Shown here: positions 12,190-31,400 of the stretch, piece after piece
How positions within the stretch are numbered: position 1 is the first letter of the stretch
Layout: every line of letters starts with the position of its first letter
Origin: Ifrita kowaldi
Lineage: Eukaryota > Chordata > Aves > Passeriformes > Cinclosomatidae
Length of the DNA: 64,000 bases
NCBI GenBank assembly: GCA_013398055.1
Contig: VZRS01014466.1
Coordinates: forward strand, 186,001-250,000
Reading direction: 5' to 3'
Translations under genes and position numbers: made by a program
Notes under the pieces: generated by a model
Databases searched by the model: none
Told to the model about the DNA's origin: nothing
Seen by the model: only the letters and a program-made list of their open reading frames with translations

Positions 12190-13045
12190 TATCAGTGCTG
12201 GGAAGAGGCGATGGGATGGCAGTGGAGGGGAGCGTCGGGATGGTCCGGGGAGTCCCTAGGCCGCCGCGGGGCAGCGGCTCGGCTCCCGGGCGGGCGGCCG
12301 CGGAAAGGAGCCCCGCTGATGGGTTCGCTTCCCCGCCTCCGCTTGCGGGGAAGCCGCCGCCCCCGCGGCAGACAGCAGCGATCAGAGCGAGCGCGTTTCC
12401 CCGTCGCACCGTGAGCGGCAACAGGTCCAGGCAGTGCGGGACTAGAAGGCGTTTTCCTACAGAATTCATGTAGTTTATGCCGGGGGGGTGGGAATTTCTA
12501 GCAGAGTTCCTGCTTGCAAAACTGGATCTTTAAGTGTCGCGTGGAACTGAGTGCAGTTCGCCGCTGATCGGATCGATCCAGGGAAGCCCTGCCGCCAGCT
12601 CTGGGCACGGCTCACCGCGTCCCCAAGGGCGGCCGGGGATGCCTCAGCCCTTCCACGCCTTCCCATTAGTTCAGCAGAATATCGGTCAGAAAGCTGCCTT
12701 GCAGCAAGAACTGCCCGGCAGTCCCTGCCCACACAAGTGCGGACGGCCCCGCGGGAGGGAACGCGCCCCGAGCGGGCGATGCTCATGGGGGCACGGCGGG
12801 GCCCCGCGCCCCGACCCGGGCGGGACGGGGCAGACGGCGGCGGGACGCGGTGAAGTGTTACGACACCTCCCTGATGACTCACTTAGCAATAAAAGAAAGG
12901 CAATCAGAGCCATGCTTTTCCACTCGCTTGGCCCTGCTCACTCCTCTCTCCGGAGTCTCCTGTCATTCTGCATCACGCTGCTGCCAGGTGTTCATAAGGC
13001 AGCAGCGCATTCCGGCGGGCAGCAGGAGCTTGGCCGGGCTTGAAA
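12190..13045. promoter_or_regulatory. CpG island in intron 1 (first block)
   Basis: The sequence changes sharply from AT-rich to GC-rich near 12190, with frequent CpG dinucleotides and GC-box-like runs. It includes an AP-1 type TGACTCA at 12875-12881 and an ATAAAAG stretch about 10 bp later. The overlapping long open frames on both strands here are the usual by-product of GC-rich DNA. The island lies 5 kb before exon 2 and may be a distal promoter or enhancer of the gene. Confidence 0.6.
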
Positions 13046-13055
13046 AATAGCTTCT

Positions 13056-13072
13056 CGGTCAATAATTGACCG
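13056..13072. promoter_or_regulatory. Perfect 17-bp palindrome resembling an HNF1 site
   Basis: CGGTCAATAATTGACCG has two perfect 8-bp arms around a central A. The core GTCAATAATTGAC differs from the HNF1 consensus GTTAATNATTAAC at one symmetric position in each half. It can also be read as inverted GGTCA half sites separated by 5 bp. HNF1 factors act upstream of NR5A2 in liver and pancreas (established knowledge), so a role in tissue-specific expression is plausible but not shown. Confidence 0.4.
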
Positions 13073-13610
13073 TTTGGAAATGGCTCTCTATGCCGGACCA
13101 GAGCGGAACGACGTCTCCGTAAAGCAACAGTGAATGATTAGTCGCATAAAAAAAAGGCAACAGGCGCAGTCGTGATCCTCTGTGGCGTGCGTTTTACTAC
13201 AACAGTATTTCAGTCTGAGGCATCCACTCTGTTTTGCTGACAGTGGATCAAAAACAAAACAAACAAACAAACAAAAAAGAAGAAGAAGAAAAAGTGGGTG
13301 GAAGTGTATTTTTGTGTTTAGGGTGGGTTGATTTTGTAAGTAAGGGATTTTTGTTCTGGGTTGTTTGTTGTTTTTTGTTTTTTTTTCTAGGGGGGACAGT
13401 TTGCTTCCTAAAGCCTGAGTTGGAGGCACTAGCAACCTCCATTTAATGAATCCCTAGGAGTTAAATACAATATTGTCTCGGCAAAATGATGAGAGGAGAC
13501 CGCTGGCTACAGGGTTCGGAAGGTTCCGAGGTACTCTGCCATTCATACTATAGGGGTGATCTGATTATGACAAGGACCGAGGGGGGAAGGCATGAGATGA
13601 AAGGGAGAGA

Positions 13611-13655
13611 GAGGAGAGGAGAGGAGAGGAGAGGAGAGGAGAGGAGAGGAGAGGA
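13611..13655. repeat. (GAGGA)n microsatellite
   Basis: Nine perfect copies of the pentamer GAGGA run from 13611 to 13655, preceded by about 10 bp of related purine sequence. This is a simple sequence repeat in intron 1 and is likely to vary in length between individuals. Confidence 0.95.
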
Positions 13656-14677
13656 GCTATATTAGCCATGCTTTTCCTGGTGTAAACAGTCTCGTAAAGT
13701 TGGGCGTGAGAGGTGTGTAAGGTGGAGCAGCAAACTCTCATTCTGAACTTTCCCAGCAGCACGAGGATCCCGTGCCTGCCGCACTGCCGCACACTGCCTT
13801 CTCCAGGGAAGTTCCCGGGGCCGCGCCCCTCTGCGCCCGCGGCCGCGCCACTGCGTGCCCGTGGCAGTGACAGCCCGTGCCCGAGGCTGCGTCGCTGTGC
13901 TGGGGGCGGGATGCGTGGTGCTGACTCCCTCCCCGAGCCTGTCTAAAGTCACTGTTTTCACTGAGTGATGGCTCAGAGCGGCTCTGCGCTGGCGGCAAAC
14001 GGGAATGTTTAGCGGGAGAGAAAGGGAGACAGGATGCGGATTTCTCTCCTTAGATACTTCCCTTTAAGTCTTTTTGATCGGTTTTGGATTTAGACTTCCA
14101 AGCAGAAGGGTTTCAGTCCTCCTCTTATTTATTTATTTCATTAGCTCCAGGGAAGTTTTTCTTGAACATCTACCCCCCTCTCCCCCAACCCACCCCACAA
14201 GCGTTCACTTTCGCTACTTTGCTCGGAAGGTAAATCAAATATTCTCGAGGACATCTCCCGACACAAAGCTCGAGGAGAGCATGTTATTTGTTTCTCATCG
14301 AGCAGACCCCTCCAAGATGGAAATGTCTCTGCTTAGGGAAAAAGACTTTGAAATTTGCTCAGGCTCTGTGGCCTCTCAGAAGCTATAAGCAATCGGAGCT
14401 TGCCTTGAAATATCCACACAGAAGCCTCTACCTTGGAAACAAAGAGGTGGAAAAGCTTCAGATTATTTAACATTAGAGAGTGGGGTTTTTATTAATGTAA
14501 ATGTACATACATTTAAATAGGGAAGTATAAAGTATTCCAGGTCTTGTTCCTTGTACTAGTCAAGGCTGCTGGAGGCTCCCCGAGCCATCATCTTTTATAA
14601 TTATAATTACACGCGTCAATCAAGACCTTCAGGCAAAGTCAGAACAAGGCAGGCAAACTCAGGAGAGAAATCGCATT

Positions 14678-14715
14678 AAAAAAAAAAAAAAAANNNNNAA
14701 AAAAAAAAAAAAAAA
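14678..14715. repeat. Poly(A) run with an internal N gap
   Basis: An A homopolymer is interrupted by five N bases at 14694-14698. The N run is an assembly gap or unresolved homopolymer length, so distances across it are uncertain by an unknown amount. No retroposed sequence is recognised upstream of the run, so I do not call it a processed pseudogene tail. Confidence 0.9.
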
Positions 14716-14989
14716 GTTTGGAGAACTTGGTAAAGAATGGAGAAGAGATTAGAAGAAAGGGTAATTAAGGTTGCTCAAGGCAATCGTGAGAGCTAGAACT
14801 CCATGTTAAATTAAATGTAGCCACAAGGGAACAGGTATCATTTATAATATGTACTGCCCTAAACTGTTACTTCGGAGAAATGTGGATGTGTAATAACCAC
14901 TCCGAAGTATTTTCATCCACAGCAATAGCTCGTAGAGTGACTTTGCCGTGTACAGTTGGAACTCACTCCAGACACTTTCCTGGCAGAAT

Positions 14990-15680
14990 GATATTAAGCC
15001 CCCAAGTAGTAGGGAAGAGCCCAGGGAGAGGTGCTAGGGCCGTGCCCGCGGGGGAGTGTTGTCCAGGGAGAAGCCGGCCCTGCGCGGGCCACCCGCCTGC
15101 GGGGACACTTGGCCGCGGTGCCCGTGGGGGCCGCAGCCCGCCTGACCCCGGCAGCACTCGAGCTGGTTTCGCCTGCCCTGTCCGGATGCGGCGTTTCATT
15201 TCCCGGCTTTTTCCCAAACGCGGTTGCCTTCCCGGAGCAGCAGTAGCGAGAGTGGCAGCACGGAGCGCCCCATCGGGGCGTCGCCAAGCGGCGTGACCCA
15301 CCCGGCGGCGAGCGGGAGGGAGGGGACCGGTTGTCCCCGATGGAGCCCAGCAGGCTGCAGGACCGAGGTCCGCAGGTGTCCCGATGTTCTGCTGTAAATG
15401 CACCTGGGGCTGTGCTCTGACAACTTTTCTCCTGTTGGGAAGGGCTGCGAGGAGGCGCCGCTCCTCTGCGAGCCGCCCCTGGAGTGCTCAGGCCACCCGT
15501 CGGGCCCAGGCGGCCCGGCTGCGGACTCGGAAGGCCGGAGGGCCGCGGCCCGGAGACCCCCGACCCGCAGCCCTCACGGCGGGCGCCCGGGAGAGCGAGC
15601 GGAGCCGGCGCTGCTCTGTTGTCGCCGCCAGTGTTGAGCCGCCCGGGCTCAGCGCAGGGCGATGCTACACAGTGACGCCT
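14990..15680. promoter_or_regulatory. CpG island in intron 1 (second block)
   Basis: A GC-rich, CpG-dense block of about 0.7 kb between AT-richer segments. No open frame resembles a known protein. Together with the blocks before and after it, it forms a broad discontinuous CpG domain around exon 2. Confidence 0.55.
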
Positions 15681-17385
15681 GACAGGGATTTTTTGTAACT
15701 AATGCTCCTGGGAATAACTTCCCAAGGGCCGAGACAGGGTCTCAGCCCGACGTGTTTCTGCCTAGAAACGGAGTCATTCTCTCTAGATGGTTTTCAGCCA
15801 CCTCGTCTTAGCCATCGAGCGGTTCGCTCCCGCAGCTCACCATATTGCTGTCCTAAAACTTACTGGCAGACGTCCTGTTAAATTGTGAAATCATAACTAG
15901 AGAAATAACGTGTTGGTATCGTTCGCCCGCTCGCGCTCCCGCCCGAAGGGGAACGGCGAAAGGTGAGAACGGAAGGCGACAGAGAGGTCCCAGCCTCTCT
16001 GAACGTTGGATCCATCCCCCAATTACCAAACGCTGCACAAGGAAGGGAGAAAAGACTTTTTCTATTCCGGTGGTGCTGATCTTGGGTTGGTCCGGAATCT
16101 GCGTTGAATTAGCAAAGGGCTCCCAGCTACTGGATGCAAAAAGTTAAGAGCTGGTAAGACTCCTCTCCGAGTCCGCTCTCTGCATGTGGAACGCTTGTCC
16201 CAGCGCGGGTTCACCCTGCGATCATCAACACTACTGAATAAGTTACAACCGCCAGTTTTTACTCTCTCCCAGCCGATGGGAAATGCCATACTCCACGCTG
16301 GAGACACCCGCGCCCCACTTTCCATCGGAAGCAATTTTCATCGCCAAACATTTTCAGCTCTTAATATATACAACACTGTATACAGATTAAAGAGTCAGAG
16401 GAGTACGGGCAACCGAGCGCTCGGACGAGGGGCTCGGATGCTTTCCAAGGCGCAAATATCGTTCATCCCACACCATCAAACGTATGCGGCGCAGTTAGGA
16501 ACGGCGCGGAACCCCCCGTACCCTCCCGGCGAGAGAGGGGCGGAAAGGTCAACGAGGGCAGGCAGACCTCCGGCCCGGCTCGCCAGGCGGTCGGCACCCA
16601 GTCTCCCCCGGAGCCCCCGCAACGCTCTCGCCGCTGAGGCACCCGCTTGCGAGAAACGAGCTCTTTGGGACAACTTGGAAACGAGTGCCGTTTGCTGCAC
16701 TGTGAGCCGGGGAAAAGGGGCTCAGCGATGCCTCTGCTAGGGCTTTGGCTTTTGTGCAAACGATGCGACTGGCACTGACCGATTTCGCAAGAAGATTAGG
16801 GAAGGGACACCCGAAAAGCCTAAATAGGTACAGTGAGCTCCAACGCGGTTCCCGCTTGCTTGTTTCAGACCCCAGGGCTGCGCGGCGGCAACGTGGCCGC
16901 AAGGACTGGGGTTTCCGCTGTCCACCCCACCCGCCCAAGAAGGAAGGCGAGGGCCGGGGTCTCCTCAGCCGCCGCTGGCCGGGCGAAGGCATTGCCCCTC
17001 CGGCCCCAAGAGAGATTGAGCGTGGCTGCCCACTGGCAAAGAGGCACGGCCGCTGAAGGCAGTGCAGGCGCAGCCCGGCTCGGCGAGGCTGGTGGCCCGC
17101 CGGGCTCCGCTGGGGAAGGGAGGGGAAGCAGCAGCCCAGACCCTCACACCGCAGCCCCGTTTGAGAACCGGGTAGGGGGTGACTGCACTGGGCCACGGTG
17201 TGTGCTCTGTGCGTGTGTGTGCGCGGGGGGTGTTGCTCATCCCGCCTCTGCCTTATTGGCTGCAGTCGCGGTGTCGGGGCCCCCCTCCGCCGGAGACCTC
17301 GCTCCCTGCACCCCCCGGGCTCCGGGAGCGCCTCCCCGCGGGCCCGGGGCTAGAGGTCCCGACTCGGCACCTCCGCACTTGTACC

Positions 17386-17457
17386 GGGGGGAAAAGGGGG
17401 AGGAGGAGAGGGAGGGGGAGGAGGAGGAGGGAGGAAGGGAGGAAGGGAGGAGGGGGA
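17386..17457. repeat. 72-nt uninterrupted polypurine tract
   Basis: Seventy-two consecutive purines, mainly GGA, GGGA and GGAA steps, lie about 400 bp before exon 2. The strand contains many runs of three or more G, so it could form G-quadruplex or triplex (H-DNA) structures. Pyrimidine-rich runs follow at 17591-17606 and 17618-17648, giving partial complementarity on the same strand. Confidence 0.9.
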
Positions 17458-17862
17458 CGGGGGTGGGAACCCTGTCCAGCAGCACCAGCGGCGGCAGAGT
17501 GCTCCTGTGCACTGTGCCGCTCCGCATGGATCGGGGCGCCGGGCTGACGCCGTGCTGAGCCCCGGGCGGAGCTGCTGCGGGCTCCCGGGGTTCCTCCTTC
17601 CTCCCCGGCACCCCCGGTCTTCCTCCTCCTCCTCCTTCTCTCTCCTCCGCCCCCCGCCGCCTGCAGCCCGACTACCGCTCCGCGGCTCCCCTAGCCGCGG
17701 GCACCCGGCGGTGCTTCCCGGCGGCCGGGGCCACTCGGTGCTCCCGCTGCAGCTGGGCAAGGGCTGGCCTGGAGCAGAGGGAGGGAAGAACAGGAAGAGG
17801 GGGAAGAGGCAGCAGCCGCCGAGCGTCCCTTGCTCCAGCTAAATCTGTGCTGCCGTGTCCAG

Positions 17863-18000
17863 GTGCTGGTGTCGCGGACGGACACGGAGCCCCCAGCCCG
17901 GCCCGCAGCCGCCTTGTCATGCTGCCCAAAGTGGAAACGGAGGCCTTGGGACTCGCCCGGTCGAATGGGGAACAGGGGCAGATGCCGGAAAACATGCAAG
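17863..18000 (+). CDS. NR5A2: NR5A2 coding exon 2 (codons 22-67, alternative start Met41)
   Basis: This 138-nt exon completes Gly22, encodes residues through Gln67 and gives the first base of Val68. The acceptor is ..CCGTGTCC-AG ending at 17862, and the donor is GTAAGG at 18001. The human exon is the same length and shares the SPxPAR, RLVMLPKVETEALGLARS and GEQGQMPENMQ blocks. An in-frame ATG at 17919 (Met41) would start a 501-residue protein, and avian NR5A2 has been described with that start. The exon is phase-symmetric (1 to 1), so it can be skipped without frame change, which would give the 495-residue form known in human. It precedes the DNA-binding domain and carries no recognised domain. 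It lies inside a CpG island. Confidence 0.95.
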
Positions 18001-21780
<3,780 letters not shown>

Positions 21781-21922
21781 GGATTCTTTAAGCGAACAGT
21801 CCAGAATAACAAAAGGTACACATGTATAGAAAATCAGAATTGCCAGATTGACAAAACACAGCGAAAACGATGTCCTTACTGTCGATTTCAAAAATGTCTA
21901 AGTGTTGGAATGAAATTGGAAG
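21781..21922 (+). CDS. NR5A2: NR5A2 coding exon 4 (residues 108-154, second zinc finger)
   Basis: The exon encodes [10 protein letters not shown], completing the P-box helix, and the second C4 zinc finger with ligands C122, C128, C138 and C141 (C-x5-C-x9-C-x2-C). It runs on through [13 protein letters not shown] and ends with the first base of Ala155. The acceptor is ..CATACAG and the donor is a good GTAAGA at 21923. Together with exon 3 this is a complete nuclear-receptor DNA-binding domain of NR5 type, which binds DNA as a monomer. Read-through into intron 4 would add about 16 residues and then stop. Identity to other vertebrate NR5A2 proteins is near complete. Confidence 0.98.
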
Positions 21923-25428
<3,506 letters not shown>

Positions 25429-28400
25429 TGAAGTAGGCAGACTATTACAAGGAGAAACTTGTCGCTGACTTTCACCTGAGCCTGTAATTAGCTGTAGCAA
25501 AGAGATCCAATATTCAGTTCATCTTTTCTGTACTTCAGTATTTATCACAACAGTTAACATCCATAGGGCCTCACATAAATTCTACTCCTTCCCTGTCAGC
25601 ATTGCTCACTGTCTGGCTTGTACTCAGGGCTGTAAGCACACCAGTTACACCGTTCCACATTCATTTACGTAATTATTTCATTATCTTACTTAACATATGG
25701 GGGAATGCCATTTCTGTCCGTCTCCATTCACACTTTATACAAGCCCATATTTGGAATATTACGTTTCTCAATGGGATATTATTTTATGCATTCCCGTGTG
25801 TCTAATTAACCGTGCAGGCTGAAACCTAAGCAGGATTTAGATGGAACTGAAAGCAAGGAGGAAGTAGATACCTTACGGACTCCTTTTGGTTCTCATCACC
25901 ACAGATATATGGGGGATTTCTTTAGTCTAGGCTGCTACAATGACCTCTAGGCTCTTAATTTTGTTGGCTCACCCAGGCAATCCTCATGCACAGCTTTCTG
26001 TGCAGAATTCCCCCATTTGCAATTCTCAGACTTATTGTTAAAGCAGTTTTGTGGTCTGTTATGATCAGGTCTGAAATTTCAAGTCAGAAATTTTAAGCCA
26101 GAAATTTGAGATCAGACAATAGATATGAACTGCAGTTTTTAACCACTGTCTTGATACAGAAATTAGCTCTGGAAAGAATAATCTTCAGTCTCAAAAAACC
26201 CCTCAGGATGATGAACTCCACTCACATCTGAATTTCCCTGTTACGTTGCTAGTTACTGTGTCTGTCTACTACAGAAAGCTGGTTTTGCCACAAGTATTTG
26301 ATACTGAAATCTGTGAAGTTTTGTGACCGCCCATAATTTCTGACTACTTTCAAGCTAAGGGAAAATAACTCAGCTTCCAAATATAACAACTACTGTAGGA
26401 TTTCACTGAGAATTGAATCTACATGAATTAAGAGCACAAAAGGGAGATCCACTGAAAAACTGCACTCAGAAAGCTTGCCACAACAGTACGTCTGTCATGA
26501 CCATAAGGATGTGGACACATGAAATAAAGCCTGATTATAAGAAAAGCAAGCTGTATATGCTGCATATACAATTGCAGCTTCTCTCCAGTTTTTTTGTGAG
26601 AATGATTATGGGAATCATTGAAAACTCAGTCTATTCAAAGAGAAAGAAGAGAGGAAGTTTACTCAGAGAGGAAAACCAAAATGCATTAAAGAGAGGAAAA
26701 GTCTGCCATATGTTTGCTATCTCAGTTGTATACAATTTTGTAGTCAGCTATAAGCCATGCTACCCATTTTAAATAATCTAAAATTGAAATTTTGAACACG
26801 TTTTATTTCCAATAGACTATATTGTAAATATCTGAGACCAGACCTTTCTACCCATACACTGGGGGGTATTTTAGTCTAGAGTAACAGTGTTAAAGATGAC
26901 TGGCTTGCTTATACCTTTCAGTGCTAAAATTTTAAAGTTATGATTTGCCCTAAAATTCAATTTATTATTAAAGTGAGAAATTTTATTAGTATTCAACATT
27001 CTATACTGGGAACAGTTTTAGAGATGGTCTTCACCTCCAACCTCAGCCTGGATTATATTCTTCAACCAAGCTATGTTTACTAGCATGGACACAAAAGATG
27101 CAGAATTTTTTTATGAAAATGCTGACCAACTTCTCCTGGTTCTGGATGTATTATACATTACCATGTACACACAGACATACATTCTAAAATTTTACTACAT
27201 AGAACCTTTGGCTCATGAACTGATTTTCACACATTTGCAGAAGGCCTTGCTTTCACCTTAATGTTTGTACCCTTTGCATCTTGGAAGCTTTGAGGTCAGA
27301 CAGTTTCATACCTTCTGGCATATCCAGATTATTTTTTTTAACTGGACAAGACCAACAAAATTGCACAGCATTCCAAAACAATAACAACTCACTTCAAAAT
27401 CCATCCACATCCAAAATTTACGGACCAGATTATACACAATGCTAAGAACTTTAACCTTTTCAATTTCAAAAGCTTGTTTAGAGCAGACCTTAGTTTTTTA
27501 ACAGCAGTGGGTAACAACATCTCTCTTTTCAGTTGAGAGGACCGCAACAATATTAAACAAAAGATTTCCAAACCTTTCCTGAATACAGCTCTCTTCTGTC
27601 CATCCATGATTTCAGGTTCTTCTGATCAAGGTAGAAAATCAGCTATTTCAGATTGCTCCACAGGACATGAATACCTGTGGGAGAGGGTAAAAAAAAAAAG
27701 CCACCTAAGGATATGACAGATTTTAAATGCAGAAGGAAGGGGAGGCAATTGTGATAAAGATGCAATTAGATTTTCAGAACAGCTAACTTTGTTCCCTATC
27801 TATTCACAGCTGAGAAGTATGTATTTGCTCAAAAAGATATTTTGCTATTATCCCTACCTGTCTAAACAACTGAATATTGAGCTGTCTTTTAAATAAGACA
27901 GGTGCATTAGCAGATCTCCGGAACTAAAATTTTAAATTACTGAAATAATTAAACAGTAATAATTAAACAGTAAAAAAGTATAAATGGGGTTTGTATGAAA
28001 TTCATCTTGACTTTTTCATGATGAACGATGCCTTGCACAACTGGATGTGAGTTACCAGGCAGCATGTTTGCAATTATTTACTGTATCTTTTCACTTCATT
28101 CTAAATTTTGTCTTACACTCTTGTCTCTTCAATTAATATAAAGGAACAATCATTTTCCTTTCTGCCAAATGCAGAGATTTGTAATTAGCAGAATTCAGGA
28201 GGAGGATATGACAAAAAATGCTGTCCCAGTCTGTCAGTGGTTTAGGCCACATTTACCCTAGAGATGACAAAAAACCACCGCTGAGCTATAGCTTTTAAGT
28301 TTTCGTTTTTTCTTTCCTTTTGGCTGCAGATTTGTTTTTTTAAAAGAGATCTCAAATGAAAACAAATCAGTTTTAAAACTTTATTTTCTGAAGCTTTTAC

Positions 28401-31400
28401 CAGCTTAAGTTTATCACAATCTTCTCACTTGTTGCTCTACAAATTTTCATCACCTCTTTTGGAATATGTTACACATTTAAAAATGTAAAAGGGAAAAATA
28501 TTGACTGGGTAGAACTACCCACAGCATGCACTGCGTTTGAATATGACCGGTGTATGGATTTGAGTATGTAATGTTCACACTTGCTGAGGAGCAGATACTC
28601 TCACCTTCATGTAGGATATCAGAAACTAATGGAAAAATTAAAGAAGCCAGCTAGTCAGAATTAATAATAATGTCAGAGTAAGATCCAAAGCAGCCAATTG
28701 CAATCGAGTAAATTTGAATTTACTATCTGCTAAAATCTCAAACATCCCTATATGTCTTGTGAAGTCAGAGTACTTCGTAAGTAATAATTAAGTCATAAAT
28801 TCTGGGGGTTGACATTACGTATTACTTTTTTATTCATAATGAGATATGTTTCTGTTTAGTTCTTCATACACAGATGAAACAAAACAGAGGTAGGATCCCA
28901 ATAAACTCAGAATGGTACTAATAGTAATAGTAAAGAAGGCCGTTGTTTGCTATTCTGGAGTTGCTGAAAGCTCAGTAAATATAAAAGTAAGATATATCCA
29001 TCTTATCCTCAGCTAAGAAAACTCAGGAATGCCCTGGGGATGCTAGATTTGTCGCCAGCTGTCTTAGTCAGGTGAAAGATCTTTGTACAAAGCTAAAAAG
29101 AAAATATTGCAAGAGTTTCTAGAGTCCAAAGGCTGCCTGGCCCCAAGGAAAGATGCAGACAGCTTCTCTGGACTGATCTTTCCTTGTCAGCCCGCATCAG
29201 GGAAAATTCAAAGACTGCTTCTAGAGCTAAGTATTCCTGAATCCATAAAAGAAAGCAGTCTCTGCCTGGGGCAGGAGAAATACAGGACCTGCAAGGTAGA
29301 ACAGTCCTCTGGATACTTTCTCCTTGCTGAGGATCAAAAAATCAACTAAATGTTAATAGTTACAAAAAAGGCACTAAAAGAATGGTGACTCACAAAAAAT
29401 ACTAGCCTGCCTTATTTGGCTATTTTAGTGAGGATGTCATAGGTCAAAGTACTGTGTGAGCACAAACCATGTAGTGAATGATTGCAGGAAGAACCAGTGT
29501 ACTTCATGGTAAAGAAGCTCATCCTACAATTATTCACTGAGTTTGCAAATTTAGGCCATTAGTTGATGTCAGACTGTTTCAGTTCCAAGCCAGGTTTCTT
29601 GCTGTAAGTATAAATTTGCTCATGCTTACGTTAGCCATGGCCTTCAAAGAAACAGTGGTTTAATCACATAACTCAAAAGGACCCTGTCTGTAGAGCTTGC
29701 ACTGTACATGGCATCACAGATATTTTAGCAGTTCATAAACTAACAAAAGCCTAGCTCTGTGTTACATATTCCCCAGAAGGGCAACTATATTATCAGACTT
29801 TCCACTTATTTCTATAAGTGCAAACTTAATGTGAATAGGATTAACAGAACTGCTGGAGGCTCTTAATTCCTTCTGTGAAACCTATTTAGATTGATGTAGT
29901 AATGTAATATTCTATATACCAGCTTTAATTTCAAATTTCAGTCTATATGTAGTTGACTATCAAGAAATGCATAGAAAATAAAGAATTACAGTACAGAAAT
30001 CCAATTATTAAATGGAATTAGCACTGAATAGCAAAAAATAGTTTTGGGTTTTGCTGAGGTTTTGTTTTTTGAGAAAAAAATCAGCAGTGAAATATCTTAA
30101 AAATTTTCTTAGGATGATGAAATGTTGATACATTATTTAGGCTTAAGTAATCAAGTGCAATTTGATAACTTGAAGTGCTTTTGGACTTTGTAGTGTGCGT
30201 TTATCGGGACAGGAAATGAAACTCACATAGCCGATGAAATAAAATTTCTGCAGTGTCCTTTCAATCAGGGAAGCCGCCAGAAACTGAGGTGCAGGACTAC
30301 CCTTGAGATCAGTAATCTGATTAGTTAATATGTTGTCATGTGTAACTGCTGATTTTTAATCTGGCTTCAGTGTATCTGGATCTAAGAAAAGTACTCCTCA
30401 AACATTTAAAAATGTATAGGAACACATTGCTAGAATAAACTTCATTATGATCTTCTGTCTCTTCTCTGAACAAAGGCTGTGACTAAACACTGTATTTCAG
30501 CATGTGGGCATGGCATTTTGCAGCCTTTCCAAACAGTTTGTTCAGTCCTGGCACGTTTTTTAAGCATAAAGGGAAAGATTACATTCTCTTATGCCCTTCC
30601 ATGTCAGAACCGGTACTTTAGTTTCACTCTGCTGTAGGATGTTATCACCCCTGATAGCAGGAGACTGAGTTTAGTCTTTCTGGATTTAGTAATTTGCTAT
30701 CTAATACCCCATTAAGCACTGTGACTAAGAACCATGTTCCAGGTAGGTGTTTTTGGAAGCACTGCCACTTCTACACTTGAGGGCACCTGCCCCCAGCAGT
30801 TCACCAGCAAAGTTACCCAGGTTGCCACGAATAGCCACGGTGCAGTAACAAAGTTCTGTTACCTACTAGAGAAAATTTGAGCAAGCAACAACTGCAAAAG
30901 CTGCCAGCCCCTAAGCAGAGATATGAGAGCCTGATATATAGACACAAGGAATTACATAGCTACAGCCACTTCTGCTACAAGTCCCGAAGCAGACACTCAG
31001 TTAATCTGAGTTTGAGGTATTGGTTACATGAAACAGAAGTTTAACATTACAGTTTAATTGTTTGCCTTCAAAGTGTAAGCTTCCAATTTAAGTTTGACAA
31101 TTGCCAGCAGAGACATAGAAAGATTACCTGGGTATGTTAGCAAATGTGTATCACATTGCTGTAGGGCAAGATGGAAAAACAGTGCTCCTTAGATCTTGCA
31201 TGCCGTGAGTAGTCCAAAGTGATGTTAAAGTTAACTCCAACAATAACCGCTGTACTAAGAAACTGAACAGGGAATGTTCAGCCATGTTGACAGTCTATTG
31301 TATTTTCAGACAATTTTTAGCTGTTATTTTCTGCTGTGAAGGCCTGACCTTTCTGCCAAATAATGGAGAGCTTTGCACATTAAAAATTAAACTATTCTAG

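Larger units (their letters stand above)
8145..17862 (+). other. NR5A2 intron 1
   Basis: A 9.7-kb intron with a GTAAGT donor and a ..CCGTGTCCAG acceptor. From 8.6 to 9.55 kb it is moderately GC-rich with overlapping meaningless open frames. From 9.6 to 12.1 kb it is AT-rich, with a cluster of inverted repeats at 10441-10548. From 12.2 kb onward it contains CpG-island DNA broken by AT-rich segments, a pentanucleotide microsatellite, a poly(A) run with a sequencing gap, and a palindromic HNF1-like site. The 3' half is probably also the promoter and 5' untranslated region for transcripts that begin just upstream of exon 2. No other protein-coding exon is recognised. Confidence 0.85.

Noticed and set aside
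17847..17862. In-frame codons before exon 2 as an alternative start
   Set aside because: The apparent start is GTG, not ATG, and the bases belong to the intron before the AG at 17861-17862. The first in-frame ATG is at 17919.
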